Origin: Halovenus sp. | GTDB lineage: Archaea > Halobacteriota > Halobacteria > Halobacteriales > Haloarculaceae | Direction of reading: 5' to 3' | Length of the DNA: 6,792 bases | Assembly: GCA_028274925.1 (NCBI GenBank) | Contig: JAQCNR010000206.1 | Coordinates: 1 to 6,792, forward strand | Part shown: positions 5,084 to 6,792 of the stretch, piece after piece | Layout of the letters: the number at the start of each line of letters is the position of its first letter | Position numbering within the stretch: the stretch's first letter is position 1 | Translations under genes and position numbers: made by a program | Notes under the pieces: model-generated | What the model saw: only the letters and a program-made list of their open reading frames with translations | Database searches by the model: none | Told to the model about the DNA's origin: nothing

Positions 5084-6792
5084 GTGAGCGACGACGAGGA
5101 ACTCGCAAAGGACCTCGGTTTGTTCGCGGCGCTGACCATCGGTATCGGCACGATGATTGGTGCCGGTATCTTCGTCCTCCCCGGCACGGCAGTCGCCCGC
5201 GCCGGCCCGCTCGCTGCCGGAACGTTCGTCCTCGGCGGCGTCATCGCCATCTTTACTGCCCTGTCGGCGTCTGAACTCGGGACCGCGATGCCGAAATCCG
5301 GCGGTGCGTACTTCTACGTCAACCGGGCGCTTGGCCCACTGTTCGGGACGATAACGGGCTGGGCGAACTGGCTGGGACTGGCGTTCGCGTCTGCGTTCTA
5401 CATGTACGGTCTCGGCGAGTACGTCAACGCGCTCATCGGCCTCGGTCCGATTGGCGCGGGGCCGGTGTCGCTGGAAGCCGCACAGGTAATTGGGCTGATT
5501 GGCGCGCTGTTTTTCATCACGGTCAATTATCTCGGTGCGAAATAGACCGGTGGCCTCCAGATTATCATCGTCTCGATTCTCGTCGCGATTCTCACTCTCT
5601 TCACGGTCGTTGGACTGCTCAACGCCGACCTGAACGCACTCCGTCCGCTTGCGCCGCCCGGTGCAGTTGGACAAATCTTGCCAGTGACGGCAGTCGTCTT
5701 CGTCTCGTATCTTGGCTTCGTTCAGATCACCTCGGTTGCCGAAGAAATCAAAAATCCCGGCCGGAATCTCCCGCTCGCTGTCATCGGCAGCGTCGTCATC
5801 GTGACGACCATTTACGCGCTGTTTCTCGTCGTTTTGCTCGCGGCTGTCCCGAACGAACTCGTCAGCAACAACAGTACAGCGGTTGTTGACGCCGCAGAAC
5901 TGCTGTTCTCGCAGTACGCAATCCTCGGAACGACACTCGGCTTCATTGGGACTGGACTGTTGTTGTTCGGTGGGCTGCTCGCGACGGCGTCCTCGGCCAA
6001 CGCGTCGATTCTCTCTTCGTCGCGGATCAACTTCGCGATGGGCCGAGAGAAGATTATCACACCCAAACTGAACACGATTCACCCGCGATTCGGAACGCCC
6101 TACCGCGCGATTGGACTGACTGGCCTGCTGATTCTCGTCTTCCTGACCTTCGGAAATCTCGAACTGCTGGCGACGGCTGGCTCAGTGCTGCACTTGGTCG
6201 TCTACGGCCTGCTCAACATCGCACTCGTCGTGATGCGTGAGGCCGAACCGGAGGGATACAATCCGGATTATACGGCCCCGCTGTATCCAATCGTTCCAAT
6301 TGTGGGTGCTGTCGCCTCGTTCGCGCTGATTTACTTCATCAAGCCCATCGTCATCGTCCTCTGTGGCGCGCTCGTCGTCTTCGCCATCCTGTGGTACTTT
6401 TTCTACGCTCGCCAGCGTGTCGAAGCCACCGGCGTCCTCGGCGAGTGGGTTATCTCTCGCTCGGAAGACCTGCCCGACGCCGCCGTCTCCGCGGCAACGT
6501 CTGTCCAGCCCGAAGCCAACGATTTCCGGGTGATGGTTCCGCTGGCGAATCCTGCCCACGAGAAGGACCTGGTCGAACTCGGTGCGGCGCTGGCCAAAGA
6601 GCGCGACGGAACCGTCGTCGCGGTCAACATCGTCGGCGTGCCCGACCAGACGTCACTGGAGGCTGCCCGTGACCAGCGAGAATACGAGGCTGCCCATCAC
6701 CTGCTCGACCAGGCAGAAGAAGACGTGAAAGAGTTCGGTGCCGATGTCGAGACCCACGTCGTTCTCTCGCACGACCCATTCGAGGAAATCTT
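5084..6792 (+). pseudogene. APC-superfamily amino-acid permease with C-terminal UspA domain, interrupted by one amber codon; 3' end outside window
   Basis: Membrane transporter for amino acids or amines, with a cytoplasmic universal-stress-protein domain as in many haloarchaeal permeases. The start is GTG 5084, preceded by AGGTGA; the frame is closed upstream by a TGA at 5075, so no earlier start is possible. Residues 14-34 hold the unwound first helix of the family, GIGTMIGAGIFVLPG, and helices continue with E64 and YFYVNRALGP. After NYLGAK (148-153) the frame meets TAG at 5543-5545 (codon 154). Reading on in the same frame gives TGGLQIIIVSIL and the rest of the transporter: VAEEIKNPGRNLP, LLATASSANASILSSSRINF and GREKIITPKLNTIHPRFGTP. 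A UspA-like domain follows from about codon 481 (FRVMVPLANPAHEKDL). There is no other stop or frameshift in the 1,247 bases to the window edge. The normal residue at 154 is probably Glu or Gln, so one base change (GAG or CAG to TAG) explains the break. As written only about four helices would be made. Sequencing error, recent mutation or readthrough cannot be told apart here. Confidence 0.85.

Noticed and set aside
4916..6082. 388-codon open frame on the minus strand
   Set aside because: Lies antisense to the permease; its translation is an implausible Arg/Glu/Asp/Gln-rich string with no fold or motif, the usual mirror image of a GC-rich gene for a hydrophobic protein.

Overview
The window looks like haloarchaeal (class Halobacteria) chromosome. 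It is GC-rich, its proteins are acidic, it carries a Tat-exported hydrolase, and it holds the three-gene bacterioruberin cluster crtD-lyeJ-cruF. That gene order matches the cluster described in Haloarcula japonica. The genus cannot be fixed from the sequence alone.

Layout, left to right. The last 43 codons of an unrecognised plus-strand gene end at 132. The next base begins the reverse-strand stop codon of a Tat-exported alpha/beta hydrolase (133-1098, minus), so the two genes converge with no spacer. The hydrolase start is preceded by a TATA-like element and a near-perfect 21-bp inverted repeat lying between TATA and start, which looks like a repressor operator. Next comes the carotenoid operon on the minus strand, transcribed right to left: crtD (4511 to 3009), lyeJ (3001 to 2117) and cruF (2124 to 1255). 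Its genes are separated by 7 bp and overlap by 8 bp, each with a clear Shine-Dalgarno motif. Together they convert lycopene to the C50 red pigment bacterioruberin: LyeJ adds C5 units and hydrates, CrtD introduces the 3,4 double bonds, and CruF hydrates the terminal isopentenyl groups.

Divergent from crtD is a 52-residue protein with two CxxC knuckles (4664-4822, plus). Downstream of it, without a start codon, is a short piece matching the extreme C-terminus of MgtE-type magnesium transporters (about 4861-4983), apparently a gene remnant. The right end holds a large APC-superfamily amino-acid permease with a C-terminal universal-stress (UspA) domain (5084 to beyond the window). Its frame is broken once, by an in-frame amber codon at 5543-5545, and is then open in the same frame for over 1.2 kb to the window edge. 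It is a very young pseudogene, a sequencing error, or a readthrough gene.

No tRNA, rRNA, CRISPR array, insertion sequence or complete mobile element was seen. The best candidates for something new are the amber-interrupted permease, the hydrolase operator, the MgtE remnant and the zinc-ribbon miniprotein. I see no clearly new multi-gene system.
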